Positions 50,476 through 58,651 of a DNA stretch of 64,000 nucleotides are shown piece after piece. The stretch is from Taklimakanibacter sp050246735. Lineage in GTDB: Bacteria > Pseudomonadota > Alphaproteobacteria > Rhizobiales > Aestuariivirgaceae. The notes under the pieces were generated by a model, which saw only the letters and a program-made list of their open reading frames with translations, had not been told where the DNA came from and did no database searches. The position numbers and the translations under genes were made by a program. Location: positions 1 through 64,000 of the forward strand of contig JBFWVM010000024.1 in the NCBI GenBank assembly GCA_050246735.1, given 5' to 3'. Numbering within the stretch: the stretch's first letter is position 1; every line of letters starts with the position of its first letter.

Positions 50476-51420
50476 GTGAACGACAAGACGAGACTGCTCG
50501 CCGGTGCCGCCGGCATGGCGCTTCTGCTGGCCGCGGGGGCCGGCACCTCGCAGGCGGCCGACTATGTCGATCCGGGCTGCACGCTGTCCGGCTCGGTCAT
50601 GGCCGGCTACATGTATGACTGGCAGAGCGCGGATCACGACTTCGATTTCAGCAGCGAAATCGACGGCAAGGACGTCGACTGGAGCACGCCCTTCGGCGAA
50701 GGCGCCGGTCTCGTCACCTGCGGCGGCTTCAACGCCCAGGCCGACGTGGCCTATTACGCCCATTCTGCCGACGTCGATTTCGAGGACGTCGATATCGACC
50801 AGACCAACAGCCATATCGGCGGCGCCCTGTTCTATCGCGACCCGTCCTCCTGGGCGGCCGGCGTCAGCGCGTCGTGGATCAGCCAGGATATCGAAGGGGC
50901 GGATATCGATGTCTTCCGGGTCGGCCTGTTCGGCGAGTTCTACCTGAACGACACCTTCACGCTGGGCGGCTCGGCGCACTATTATAATACCGACTGGCCG
51001 GAGGGCAAAGACGAGGACGGCTTCGAGCTCGCTGCCTGGGGCAAGTTCTATGCGACGCCGGACCTCGCCTTCACGCTGCGCGGCGATGCGCTCTTCAGCG
51101 ACATAGACGCCGATTTCGGGGACGATGAGGTCGATCTCGACGGCTTCGCGATCACCGGCGACGTCGAATATCTGGTCTGGGACCAGGGCCTGTCGATCTT
51201 CGGCGGGGCGCGCTATGCCGACCGGGAAGCCGAGGACGACGACGATGAGAGCGTCGAGATCGAGGACTTCCAGGTGTTCGCCGGCATCAAGTTCTACTTC
51301 GGCTATGACGGCACGCTGATCGAGCGCCAGCGCACCGGCACCGTCGACAACACCAGCGTCTTCCACGAGAAGCTGCCGGACTTCTTCACGTCCGCGGACC
51401 TGAGCGTCCCGCCGATCTGA
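50476..51420 (+). CDS. Acidic outer-membrane protein (porin-like), tandem copy 2
   Basis: A 314-residue paralogue of 49304-50251. Most of the sequence is identical. Differences cluster in the first Asp-rich loop (DHDFDFSSEIDG, not DFDFGDGSEDFDG), in the loop around IEGADID, and at the C-terminus. This suggests that exposed loops diverge while the barrel is kept. Its own leader and terminator make it a separate transcription unit. GTG start. Confidence 0.85.
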   Translation: MNDKTRLLAGAAGMALLLAAGAGTSQAADYVDPGCTLSGSVMAGYMYDWQSADHDFDFSSEIDGKDVDWSTPFGEGAGLVTCGGFNAQADVAYYAHSADVDFEDVDIDQTNSHIGGALFYRDPSSWAAGVSASWISQDIEGADIDVFRVGLFGEFYLNDTFTLGGSAHYYNTDWPEGKDEDGFELAAWGKFYATPDLAFTLRGDALFSDIDADFGDDEVDLDGFAITGDVEYLVWDQGLSIFGGARYADREAEDDDDESVEIEDFQVFAGIKFYFGYDGTLIERQRTGTVDNTSVFHEKLPDFFTSADLSVPPI

Positions 51421-51444
51421 GGTGGACGGAAAACGGACAGGTAA

Positions 51445-51480
51445 GGGCCTCGCCGGCACCGGCGGGGCCCTTTTGTTTTT
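51445..51480 (+). terminator. Rho-independent terminator of copy 2
   Basis: A 12-base stem GGGCCTCGCCGG with CCGGCGGGGCCC, loop CA, followed by TTTTGTTTTT. Confidence 0.9.
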
Positions 51481-51539
51481 TGCTGCTGCGCTTGCGCCCG
51501 TGCCGAGGCCCGTGGGCGGCGCATGCCGGTATGCGACTA

Positions 51540-51609
51540 TTTTGCCATAGTGGCTGGAAATTTTGCCGCTGCGGGAAACTTCGGTTCCAGCCCTGGTTCC
51601 ATTTTGCTA
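51540..51609 (+). promoter_or_regulatory. Conserved leader region of outer-membrane protein gene 3
   Basis: TTTTGC elements at 51540, 51561 and 51602 with the same 21/41 spacing. Confidence 0.6.
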
Positions 51610-51647
51610 TGACTTCGCGCGAGGGCAACTAGCGTAGGGATTCCGTT

Positions 51648-52592
51648 GTGAACAACAAGATGAGACTGCTCGCCGGCGCCGCCGGCATGGCGCTTCTGCT
51701 GGCCGCGGGGGCCGGCGCCTCGCAGGCGGCCGACTATGTCGATCCGGGCTGCACATTGTCCGGCTCGGTCATGGCCGGCTACATGTACAATTGGCAGAGT
51801 GCGGATTTCGACTTCGGCAGTGAGGACGTCGACGGCAAGGACGTCGACTGGAACACGCCCTTCGGCGAAGGCGCCGGTCTCGTCACCTGCGGCGGCTTCA
51901 ACGCCCAGGCCGATGTTGCCTATTACGCCCATTCTGCCGACCTCGATTTCGAGGACGTCGATCTCGACCAGACCAACACCCATATCGGCGGCGCCCTGTT
52001 CTACCGCGACCCGTCCTCCTGGGCGGGCGGCGTCAGCGCGTCGTGGATCGGCCAGGACATCGATGCGAAGGACATCGATGTCTTCCGGGTCGGCCTGTTC
52101 GGCGAGTTCTATCTGAACGACACCTTCACGCTGGGCGGCTCCGCACACTACTACAATACCGACTGGCCTGAGGGCAAAGACGAGGACGGCTTCGAATTGG
52201 CTGCCTGGGGCAAGTTCTATGCGACGCCGGATCTCGCCTTCACGCTGCGCGGCGATGTGCTCTTCGGCGACATAGACAACGATAGCCTGGGCGATGAGGT
52301 CGATCTCGACGGCTTCGCGATCACCGGCGACGTCGAATATCTGGTCTGGGACCAGGGCCTGTCGATCTTCGGCGGGGCGCGCTATGCCGACCGGGAAGCC
52401 GAAGAGGACAACGACGATGAGAGCGTCGAGATCGAGGACTTCCAGGTATTCGCCGGCATCAAGTTCTACTTCGGCTATGACGGCACGCTGATCGAGCGCC
52501 AGCGCACCGGCACCATCGACAACACCAGCGTCTTCCACGAGAAGCTGCCCGACTTCTTCATGTCGGCGGCTGCGAGTGGCCCGCGGAGCTGA
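51648..52592 (+). CDS. Acidic outer-membrane protein (porin-like), tandem copy 3
   Basis: A 314-residue paralogue closest to copy 1. It shares the GYMYNWQS and KDIDVF loops and differs by a four-residue deletion in the first Asp loop and by DLDGFAIT versus DIDGFAIT. It ends the array. GTG start. Gene conversion among the copies would explain why 5' and 3' parts group differently, but this needs an alignment. Confidence 0.85.
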   Translation: MNNKMRLLAGAAGMALLLAAGAGASQAADYVDPGCTLSGSVMAGYMYNWQSADFDFGSEDVDGKDVDWNTPFGEGAGLVTCGGFNAQADVAYYAHSADLDFEDVDLDQTNTHIGGALFYRDPSSWAGGVSASWIGQDIDAKDIDVFRVGLFGEFYLNDTFTLGGSAHYYNTDWPEGKDEDGFELAAWGKFYATPDLAFTLRGDVLFGDIDNDSLGDEVDLDGFAITGDVEYLVWDQGLSIFGGARYADREAEEDNDDESVEIEDFQVFAGIKFYFGYDGTLIERQRTGTIDNTSVFHEKLPDFFMSAAASGPRS

Positions 52593-52620
52593 GCCTGACG
52601 TGAAATAGGGATAAGACCGA

Positions 52621-52650
52621 CCCCGCCTTGGAGATCAGGGCGGGGTTTTT
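52621..52650 (+). terminator. Rho-independent terminator of copy 3
   Basis: CCCCGCC and GGCGGGG around an 11-base loop, followed by TTTTT. Confidence 0.8.
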
Positions 52651-52671
52651 GTTTGTCCTTCCCGTTGCGAA

Positions 52672-52746
52672 TGGCTGGGGCGCCAGGATTCGAACCTGGG
52701 AATGGCGGAATCAAAATCCGCTGCCTTACCACTTGGCTACGCCCCA
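52672..52746 (-). tRNA. tRNA-Gln, anticodon TTG
   Basis: Complete cloverleaf with TGGGGCG paired to CGCCCCA, anticodon loop TTTTGAT (anticodon TTG), T-arm GGTTCGAATCC and encoded CCA. Confidence 0.95.
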
Positions 52747-52915
52747 TTGGCCGGAGGTCCATATACTGGCTCGCCTGCTGCGCCGCAATGACGGGCAAGG
52801 GTCCAAGCGCCTGTTTCTTTTGGGGCTGTGCTGGCCTTGGACAGAGGGGCGGGAAGCGGGAGCCCGGCGTGTTCTGTTCCGGAGCGATCCGGTTTCCGGC
52901 GGGTCCGGGGATCCC

Positions 52916-53017
52916 TTCGCGTTTGACGCTTGACCGGGCTGCCCTAATGCGGCGAGAGCCCGTGTTTTCAGGTGTCGGAGTTTAGCGCAGTCTGGTAGCG
53001 CACCTGCTTCCGGAGCA
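52916..53017 (+). repeat. Direct repeat of tRNA-Pro promoter and 5' half (left end of mini-island)
   Basis: About 102 bases match 54646-54749 with a few changes. The repeat covers about 60 bases upstream of tRNA-Pro and its first 42 bases, stopping in the anticodon stem-loop. Positions 52976-53017 are thus a truncated tRNA-Pro. The two copies bound the AT-richer segment with the integrase remnant and the methyltransferase. Confidence 0.85.
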
Positions 53018-53030
53018 CAGAGACTTTCTC

Positions 53031-53340
53031 TCAGTATAGCAAGGTCTTCCCTCTTTTGGGTAGCCTTGCCACCGCAGTCCAGCTTAATTCCGGTTGGTCT
53101 GGCATGAGTTTGAGCTCTTGGGCCATGTCATCATCAAGCACGTGAGCATAGCGCATAGTTGATTCGACATCGGCACGCCCAAGCGGCTTCTGGACCAAAG
53201 CCAAATCGCACGTCTCGCGCGGTCGTGGATGTGGAAGTCCTGGATGCCGACCGCATTGTGGATGACGCGGCGCAGACCGGTATAGGTCATACACGCCCGC
53301 ATGCAAGTGTCTGTCCGACGACCAAGCATGTCGGATCGAT
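53031..53340 (-). pseudogene. Remnant of a tyrosine-recombinase (integrase) gene, C-terminal part
   Basis: Two overlapping frames together give the end of a phage-type integrase. One frame holds VGIQDFHIHD, a degraded HxLR box region. The other holds ADVESTMRYAHV, the segment with the catalytic Tyr, and a typical tail. A frameshift separates them, and the N-terminal two thirds are absent. It lies 14 bases from the truncated tRNA-Pro, the usual place of an integrase beside its attachment site. Confidence 0.8.
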
Positions 53341-53433
53341 GCCTCTATTGGCCCTCGGCTCAACATCGGCCTATTCTAATTGGTCAGGAGACAGCGGTTT
53401 TATGAAATACACTTTTTATGGCCAGCGCAAGCG

Positions 53434-54075
53434 ATGAAGAGGCAGAGGTGGGTATCTGATTCCCTTGAGCAGAAACACGTCGAAGGTTGCCGTGTCTTTG
53501 CCGATCGCCATCAGATGATAGAATTTCTGGCGCCACACATTCTCAGGGGGACGGTTGCTGAGATTGGTGTGGAATATGGGCTCTTCAGCGAGTTTCTGAT
53601 CGAGAAGCTCCAGCCGGTGATGTTTCACGCCTATGACTTGTTCAACCTGCACTTACTTTCCGAATATGGTCATCGTCGTCCTCAGGACATTCTTGGTATG
53701 CGCTCGCACCGGACTTTCTTTGAAGACAGGTTTTCAAGCCAGATCGCGGCTGGCACGGTCGAGCTCTTTGAAGGCGATAGCTCTTGCAACCTCATGAACC
53801 AGCCAGATCACACGTATGACCTCATCTACATCGACGGCGATCATACCCTGGGAGGCGTCAGCAAGGATGCTGGAGCCGCAAGAGTGAAGGTCAAGCCGGG
53901 CGGCATTCTTGTGTTCAACGATTATACCATGTGGGATTGTACATACCCAGGGCCGGCCTGGCCCTTCGGAGTGGTACAGTGCGTCAACTATTTGTGCGTA
54001 CATCATGGCTGGCGGATGGTGGCCTTCGCCTTGCAGCAGGAGATGTTCTGCGACGTCGCGTTGGTTAAGGGCTAG
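53434..54075 (+). CDS. Class I SAM-dependent methyltransferase (Methyltransf_24-like)
   Basis: A 213-residue enzyme. Motif I is EIGVEYGLFSEFL, and the acid-loop motif YDLIYIDGDHTLGG and PGGILVFNDY end the Rossmann core. This type often methylates sugars or polysaccharide precursors. The ATG at 53434 was chosen. GC content and codon use are clearly lower than in the neighbours, a sign of transfer. It is the only intact gene of the mini-island between the tRNA-Pro repeats. Confidence 0.82.
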   Translation: MKRQRWVSDSLEQKHVEGCRVFADRHQMIEFLAPHILRGTVAEIGVEYGLFSEFLIEKLQPVMFHAYDLFNLHLLSEYGHRRPQDILGMRSHRTFFEDRFSSQIAAGTVELFEGDSSCNLMNQPDHTYDLIYIDGDHTLGGVSKDAGAARVKVKPGGILVFNDYTMWDCTYPGPAWPFGVVQCVNYLCVHHGWRMVAFALQQEMFCDVALVKG

Positions 54076-54645
54076 CCGACGCAATTCTGTACAACCGACA
54101 GTTATCCTTGGCGGTTGGCCCGAAAACCACGGCGATCATAAATCAAATCGGCTCACGGCCTTCATTGAACTCGAGGCGAAAACTCGGCCGGAATCACAGC
54201 AGGGAGCCACACGTGCGTTTCGAGGTCGAGTTTGGTAACCATGACTTTGAGCTTCTTGCCAGCATGCCGCGCATATTCATGAGTTCGGCCGCCTCCGCCC
54301 GCACAGGCGTGCATCGGCATATCCGCTGAGCGTGCACATGCTCCTTGGTTGCTTGGCCGATGGCATGGAGAAGGCGGCTGATCGCGTCGGCACTCTGCTG
54401 CGGCGGGCGACAGAGTAGGGCAGCCTGACCTGCACTTTCGGTCAAGCCCGCGATGGAGGCCGTGTTCATTCATGTCCATAACATTTTTTCTGATTGTGGG
54501 TTGGATAGGCTATAGGCGGAAGGTCGACGGCTCAGGCCGGGCTCATGGTTCTTAGCGCCCTATAGGCTATAGGAGCTGAGCGGGAACGGGATCCAGCCGG
54601 AATCCGGCACCCGTTCGTCATTTCCGGAGCGATTGGTGCGATTTG
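54076..54645. other. AT-richer island sequence without an intact gene
   Basis: Several broken frames lie on the minus strand (about 54160-54480), two of which seem to be parts of one protein separated by a frameshift. The motif CTATAGGC(T/G) recurs near 54510-54570. No intact gene is supported. Confidence 0.5.
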
Positions 54646-54707
54646 TTCGCGTTTTGACGCTTGACCGGGCTGCCCTAAAGCGGCAAAAAGCCCGTGTTTT
54701 CAGGTGT

Positions 54708-54784
54708 CGGAGTGTAGCGCAGTCTGGTAGCGCACCTGCTTCGGGAGCAGGGGGTCGGAGGTTCGAATCCTCTCACTCCGACCA
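54708..54784 (+). tRNA. tRNA-Pro, anticodon CGG
   Basis: Complete cloverleaf, CGGAGTG paired to CACTCCG, anticodon loop TTCGGGA (anticodon CGG), T-arm GGTTCGAATCC, CCA encoded. It is the intact partner of the truncated copy at 52976-53017 and ends the mini-island. Confidence 0.95.
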
Positions 54785-54789
54785 TTTCA

Positions 54790-56115
54790 TCAGTCGCCTT
54801 CGGCAAGGTCCTTCTTGAGCTTCTGCATGATCTTGTCGACATCGCGCCTCAACCGGTTGTTCTTGGCCGCATGTCCTGACGCCTTGCGGATATCCTCCAG
54901 CGCCTCTTCCAGCTTCTCCGCCCGCTTTTCCACCTCCGGATCGACCTTGGCCGCGACCGTCTCCGCCTTTGGCGCGGCGGTGACGGGCGCCGGGGCGACC
55001 GGCTTGGGCTCTGGGCCCATGAGCCGCTCGACCAGCCTGTCCATGCCCTCGCGCGACAGGTTCCTGTCGTCGGCGAAATTGTTGAGCACCGAGAATTCGG
55101 ACCCTTGCGCCTTGCTGGCCGCAAGCGCGACTTCGCCGATGTCGAGCCAGCCGAAGCCCGCGCCGGCGACGATCTTGCGCAGCCGCTCCTTGACCTCGCG
55201 CCGGTTCGGCAGGAGGTCGCTGGCATAGCCCCGGTAGCGGGTATATTGCGGGGCGAGGCTGTAGATCAGCGGCGAATAGAAGACCGTCACCTTGCCGATC
55301 GCCTCGTTCTGCGCCAGGTTCTTGAGGGCGCCGATCGCCTCTTCCGGCGTGCCCAGCCTCTCGCCCGAATCGAGGTCGGCTTCCGAGTAGAAATAGATGA
55401 GCTCGTCGACCTCTCCGCGATAGCGCGACACGGCCTTGGTCAGGTTGCAGATGACCTGTTCCGCCGATCCTTCCGGCACCGCGAGGGTTATGTATTGCCG
55501 GCTGCTGTCGCGCTTCTGCAGGCGCGAGGCGAGCGAATTGGCGTCGCCGAGCAGAAGGCCGAAGGCGGCGGACCCCCCCGCCACGACCACTTTGCGCGGC
55601 TGCTCGACCTGAGGCACCGTGACCCGCTCGGCCAGCGCATTGGTTGTGAGGTTATGGACGCCGTAGCCATACTCCTGGAAGAACAGCTTGAGCTCAGGCG
55701 AGAGCTGGGCGGTGCGGTCATAGGAGGCGACGATCGGGTCGAGCGGCTCCGACAGGGTGGAGCGCAGGAGCACTAGGGTCTTGTCCAGATTGGCCTTGGG
55801 GCTGATGCATTCGCGGTTCTCGACGGTCAGGCGCGCGCGCTCCGTCTGGGTCTGCGCATAGGAGGGGCCTGAAAGCCCGATGCCGGCGTCCACCATCTTG
55901 GGGATGAGCGGGGCGATCTGTTCGTCATCGCTGATCACGCCCGTGAACCTGACGGTCTCCTGGTCGTAGTATTTGGCGAGCTTGTCCCAGTCGATCGACC
56001 ATCGGTTCCATGCGGCCGGCAACTGCCCCCATCCCGGCGAGGTGAGATTCTGCCACCCCCAGGCGACCACCAGGATCGCGGCGGCGGCCAGCGCCAGAAA
56101 CGCACTGCGCATCAT
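54790..56115 (-). CDS. SGNH-hydrolase-like membrane-anchored protein
   Basis: A 441-residue protein with one N-terminal membrane segment (FLALAAAAILVVAWGW). The middle has a GGSAAFG motif (about residue 180) in the place of the SGNH nucleophile block, and a later DERYF-like stretch is absent, so activity is uncertain. The C-terminal 75 residues are a charged coiled coil after an Ala/Pro linker. Related proteins act with acyl-transfer to cell-surface polysaccharides. It ends six bases after tRNA-Pro on the other strand. Confidence 0.68.
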   Translation of the reverse strand: MMRSAFLALAAAAILVVAWGWQNLTSPGWGQLPAAWNRWSIDWDKLAKYYDQETVRFTGVISDDEQIAPLIPKMVDAGIGLSGPSYAQTQTERARLTVENRECISPKANLDKTLVLLRSTLSEPLDPIVASYDRTAQLSPELKLFFQEYGYGVHNLTTNALAERVTVPQVEQPRKVVVAGGSAAFGLLLGDANSLASRLQKRDSSRQYITLAVPEGSAEQVICNLTKAVSRYRGEVDELIYFYSEADLDSGERLGTPEEAIGALKNLAQNEAIGKVTVFYSPLIYSLAPQYTRYRGYASDLLPNRREVKERLRKIVAGAGFGWLDIGEVALAASKAQGSEFSVLNNFADDRNLSREGMDRLVERLMGPEPKPVAPAPVTAAPKAETVAAKVDPEVEKRAEKLEEALEDIRKASGHAAKNNRLRRDVDKIMQKLKKDLAEGD

Positions 56116-56394
56116 TCAAGGCCTCCTTTGACCCGAGCGGCTTCCGCTTGATCTCCGCAAACCAGATGCCGATGCCGCCGTCATTTTTCGCGCCGCACTA
56201 TAAACCCAAGCGGGGGGCTGGCTGAAACGGTTTCTGTTCAAATGGATATTACACCTTCATGGCTCTCTCTCGTCCTTTTCAAGGCAAAGCGGGCTCCGGG
56301 TCCGGAGGTGCCGGCAGGAGACGCTGTCAATGCCGGCAAATGCTGCTATGACGGGGATGGACGTGGCGATTCCAGCCCGGCCGTTCGTTAGAGC

Positions 56395-57660
56395 GTGGCA
56401 TCATTCCAACCGGCATTCCCCGACATGGCGCCTGGCATTCCGTTTCGCATCATAGCCGGGGCGCTGGCCCCGTTCGCCATCTGCTATCTCTTGTCCTATG
56501 TGCTGCGTGCCGTGAATGCGGTCGTGGCGCCCGACCTCGTCGCCGACCTGTCCCTGACCCCGGCCGAGCTCGGGCTCCTGACCTCGGCCTATCTCCTGGC
56601 CTTCGGCCTGTTCCAGCTGCCGCTCGGCATATTGTTCGACCGCTACGGACCGCGCCGCGTCCAGGCCATCCTGCTGACGGTCGCCGCGGCGGGCTGCGCG
56701 TTGTTCGCCGTGGCTCCCGGCTTCCTCACCTTGTTCGCCTCCCGGTCGGTCATCGGGCTGGGGTTCGCCGGAGGGCTGATGTCCGGTTTCAAGGCGACCT
56801 CGGTCTGGGTGGCGCCGGAGCGCCGCATACTCGCCAATTCCTGCATCATGGCCGCGGGCGCCGTGGGCCTTGTCGTCTCGACCGAGCCGACCCAGTACCT
56901 GGTGAATCTGGTGGGGTGGCGCAGCGCCTTTCTCGTCTTCGCCGCGCTCGTTCTGGCCAGCGCCGTCCTGATCCTCCTCGCCGTGCCGCGCCATGACGGC
57001 GAGCGGGTCGAGGCGCATTTCTCCGAGCAGTTCGGCCAGTTGCTGCGCCTCTTCAGGCTGCCGCTGTACTGGCGGCTGACGCCGTTCCTCGCCTTGACGG
57101 CGGGCGTGCAGATCGGGGTCCAGAGCCTGTGGGCCGGCCCATGGCTGCGCGATGTGATGGGCCTCGGGCGCGACGAGGTGGCGCGCCATCTCCTGTGGAT
57201 CGCGGTCGCCTTCATGATCGGCATCCTGTCGATCGGTTTCGTGGTCGACCGGCTCGGCCGGCGCGGCGTCAGCCCGCTCGCCGTCATGCTCGCCTATCAG
57301 CTGGTCTATCTCGCGGCACAGAGCGTCATCGTCCTGCGCCTGACGGAGGTGAGCTTCCCGGCCTGGCTGGTGCTGGCGGCGACCGGGCAGGTCGCCATCG
57401 TCGCCTATCCCTGGTTCGCGGGCCGGGTCGGCAACGAGCTGGCGGGACGCGCCAATGCCAGCATCAATTTCGCCATATTCATCGCGGCCTTCGCGGCCCA
57501 GGGCGTGATCGGCATGATCATCGGCCTGTTCGAGCCGACGGGCACGGGCTATGCGCCGGAAGCCTATAGCTGGGCCTTCGGCGCTTTTCTCCTGCTCCAG
57601 ATCCTGGCGCTCGGCTGGTATCTTTGGGGAGTCCGCGGCAAGGAAGCCCGCTATGCCTAA
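56395..57660 (+). CDS. MFS transporter
   Basis: A 421-residue membrane protein with about 12 segments and the loop motif GILFDRYGPRRVQ between segments 2 and 3, typical of the major facilitator superfamily. The start may be GTG at 56395 or the ATG at 56425. Its stop codon overlaps the asparaginase start by eight bases, so it probably moves a substrate or product of that enzyme, such as asparagine or aspartate, which is inference. Confidence 0.85.
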   Translation: MASFQPAFPDMAPGIPFRIIAGALAPFAICYLLSYVLRAVNAVVAPDLVADLSLTPAELGLLTSAYLLAFGLFQLPLGILFDRYGPRRVQAILLTVAAAGCALFAVAPGFLTLFASRSVIGLGFAGGLMSGFKATSVWVAPERRILANSCIMAAGAVGLVVSTEPTQYLVNLVGWRSAFLVFAALVLASAVLILLAVPRHDGERVEAHFSEQFGQLLRLFRLPLYWRLTPFLALTAGVQIGVQSLWAGPWLRDVMGLGRDEVARHLLWIAVAFMIGILSIGFVVDRLGRRGVSPLAVMLAYQLVYLAAQSVIVLRLTEVSFPAWLVLAATGQVAIVAYPWFAGRVGNELAGRANASINFAIFIAAFAAQGVIGMIIGLFEPTGTGYAPEAYSWAFGAFLLLQILALGWYLWGVRGKEARYA

Positions 57661-58651
57661 TCCCGTGATCGTCGAAGTGACCAGGGGCGGCATCGTCGAA
57701 AGCCGCCATACCGGCGCCTATGCGGTGATGGACGCGGCCGGCAGGCTCGTGGCCTCGGCCGGCGACATCGGGCAGGCCGTCTTTCCGCGCTCCGCGGTCA
57801 AGGCGTTCCAGTGCCTGCCGCTGATCGAAAGCGGCGCGGCCGACCGTTTCGGCTTCAGCGGCGAGGAACTGGCGCTCGCCTGTTCCTCGCACAGCGGCGA
57901 GGCTCCCCATGTCGAGGTCGCGGCCGGCATGCTGGCCAAGGCCGGCATGCGCGAGAGCCAGTATGAATGCGGCGCCCACTGGCCTTACGACCCTTCCGCC
58001 CAGCATGAGATGGTCCGCCGCGGCGAGGAACCCCGGGCGATCCACAACAACTGCTCCGGCAAGCATGCCGGCATGCTGGCGCTGTCGCGCCAGCTCGGCG
58101 CGCCGGCCGAAGGCTATACCCGGATCGATCATCCGGTGCAGCGCGCTGTCGCCCGCGCCATGAGCGAACTGTGCGACATCGACGTCGGCATGCAGCCCCA
58201 TGGTACAGACGGCTGCTCGGTGCCGACCTGGGCCATCCCCCTGCGCAATCTGGCACTGGGCTTTGCCCGTTTCGGCTCGGGCGCCACGCTCGGCGAAGGC
58301 CGGAAGGCCGCGTGCCGGCGCATCATCGAGGCGGTGCGCGCCCATCCCTTCATGGTCGCGGGGACTGATCGCTTCTGCACCAGGGTAATGCAGGCGGTGC
58401 CGCGCGCCTTCGTGAAGACGGGGGCGGAAGGCGTGTTCTGCGGCGCCGTCGCGCATGCGGGCCTGGGCATCGCTCTCAAATGCGACGACGGCGCTTCGCG
58501 CGCGTCGGAGGCGGCGATGGCGGCGCTGATGGCGTCGCTCCCCGTCTGGACGGAGGACGAGCGCCGGGCGCTCGGGAGCTTCGCCGCCACCGACCTCAGC
58601 AACTGGCGCAAGGTCCGGGTCGGCGACGTGCACGCTGTGATCGGATCCTAG
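57653..58651 (+). CDS. L-asparaginase, Rhizobium etli (ReAV) type
   Basis: A 332-residue enzyme that should hydrolyse L-asparagine to aspartate and ammonia. The ReAV signature is complete at an offset of one: Ser47 and Lys50 (PRSAVKAF), Cys134 and Lys137 (NNCSGKH), and Cys188 (GTDGCSV), the last forming the zinc site with the former two. It is unrelated to the bacterial type I/II fold. The ATG overlaps the MFS stop. Tail to tail, its TAG overlaps that of the next gene by four bases. Confidence 0.92.
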   Translation: MPNPVIVEVTRGGIVESRHTGAYAVMDAAGRLVASAGDIGQAVFPRSAVKAFQCLPLIESGAADRFGFSGEELALACSSHSGEAPHVEVAAGMLAKAGMRESQYECGAHWPYDPSAQHEMVRRGEEPRAIHNNCSGKHAGMLALSRQLGAPAEGYTRIDHPVQRAVARAMSELCDIDVGMQPHGTDGCSVPTWAIPLRNLALGFARFGSGATLGEGRKAACRRIIEAVRAHPFMVAGTDRFCTRVMQAVPRAFVKTGAEGVFCGAVAHAGLGIALKCDDGASRASEAAMAALMASLPVWTEDERRALGSFAATDLSNWRKVRVGDVHAVIGS

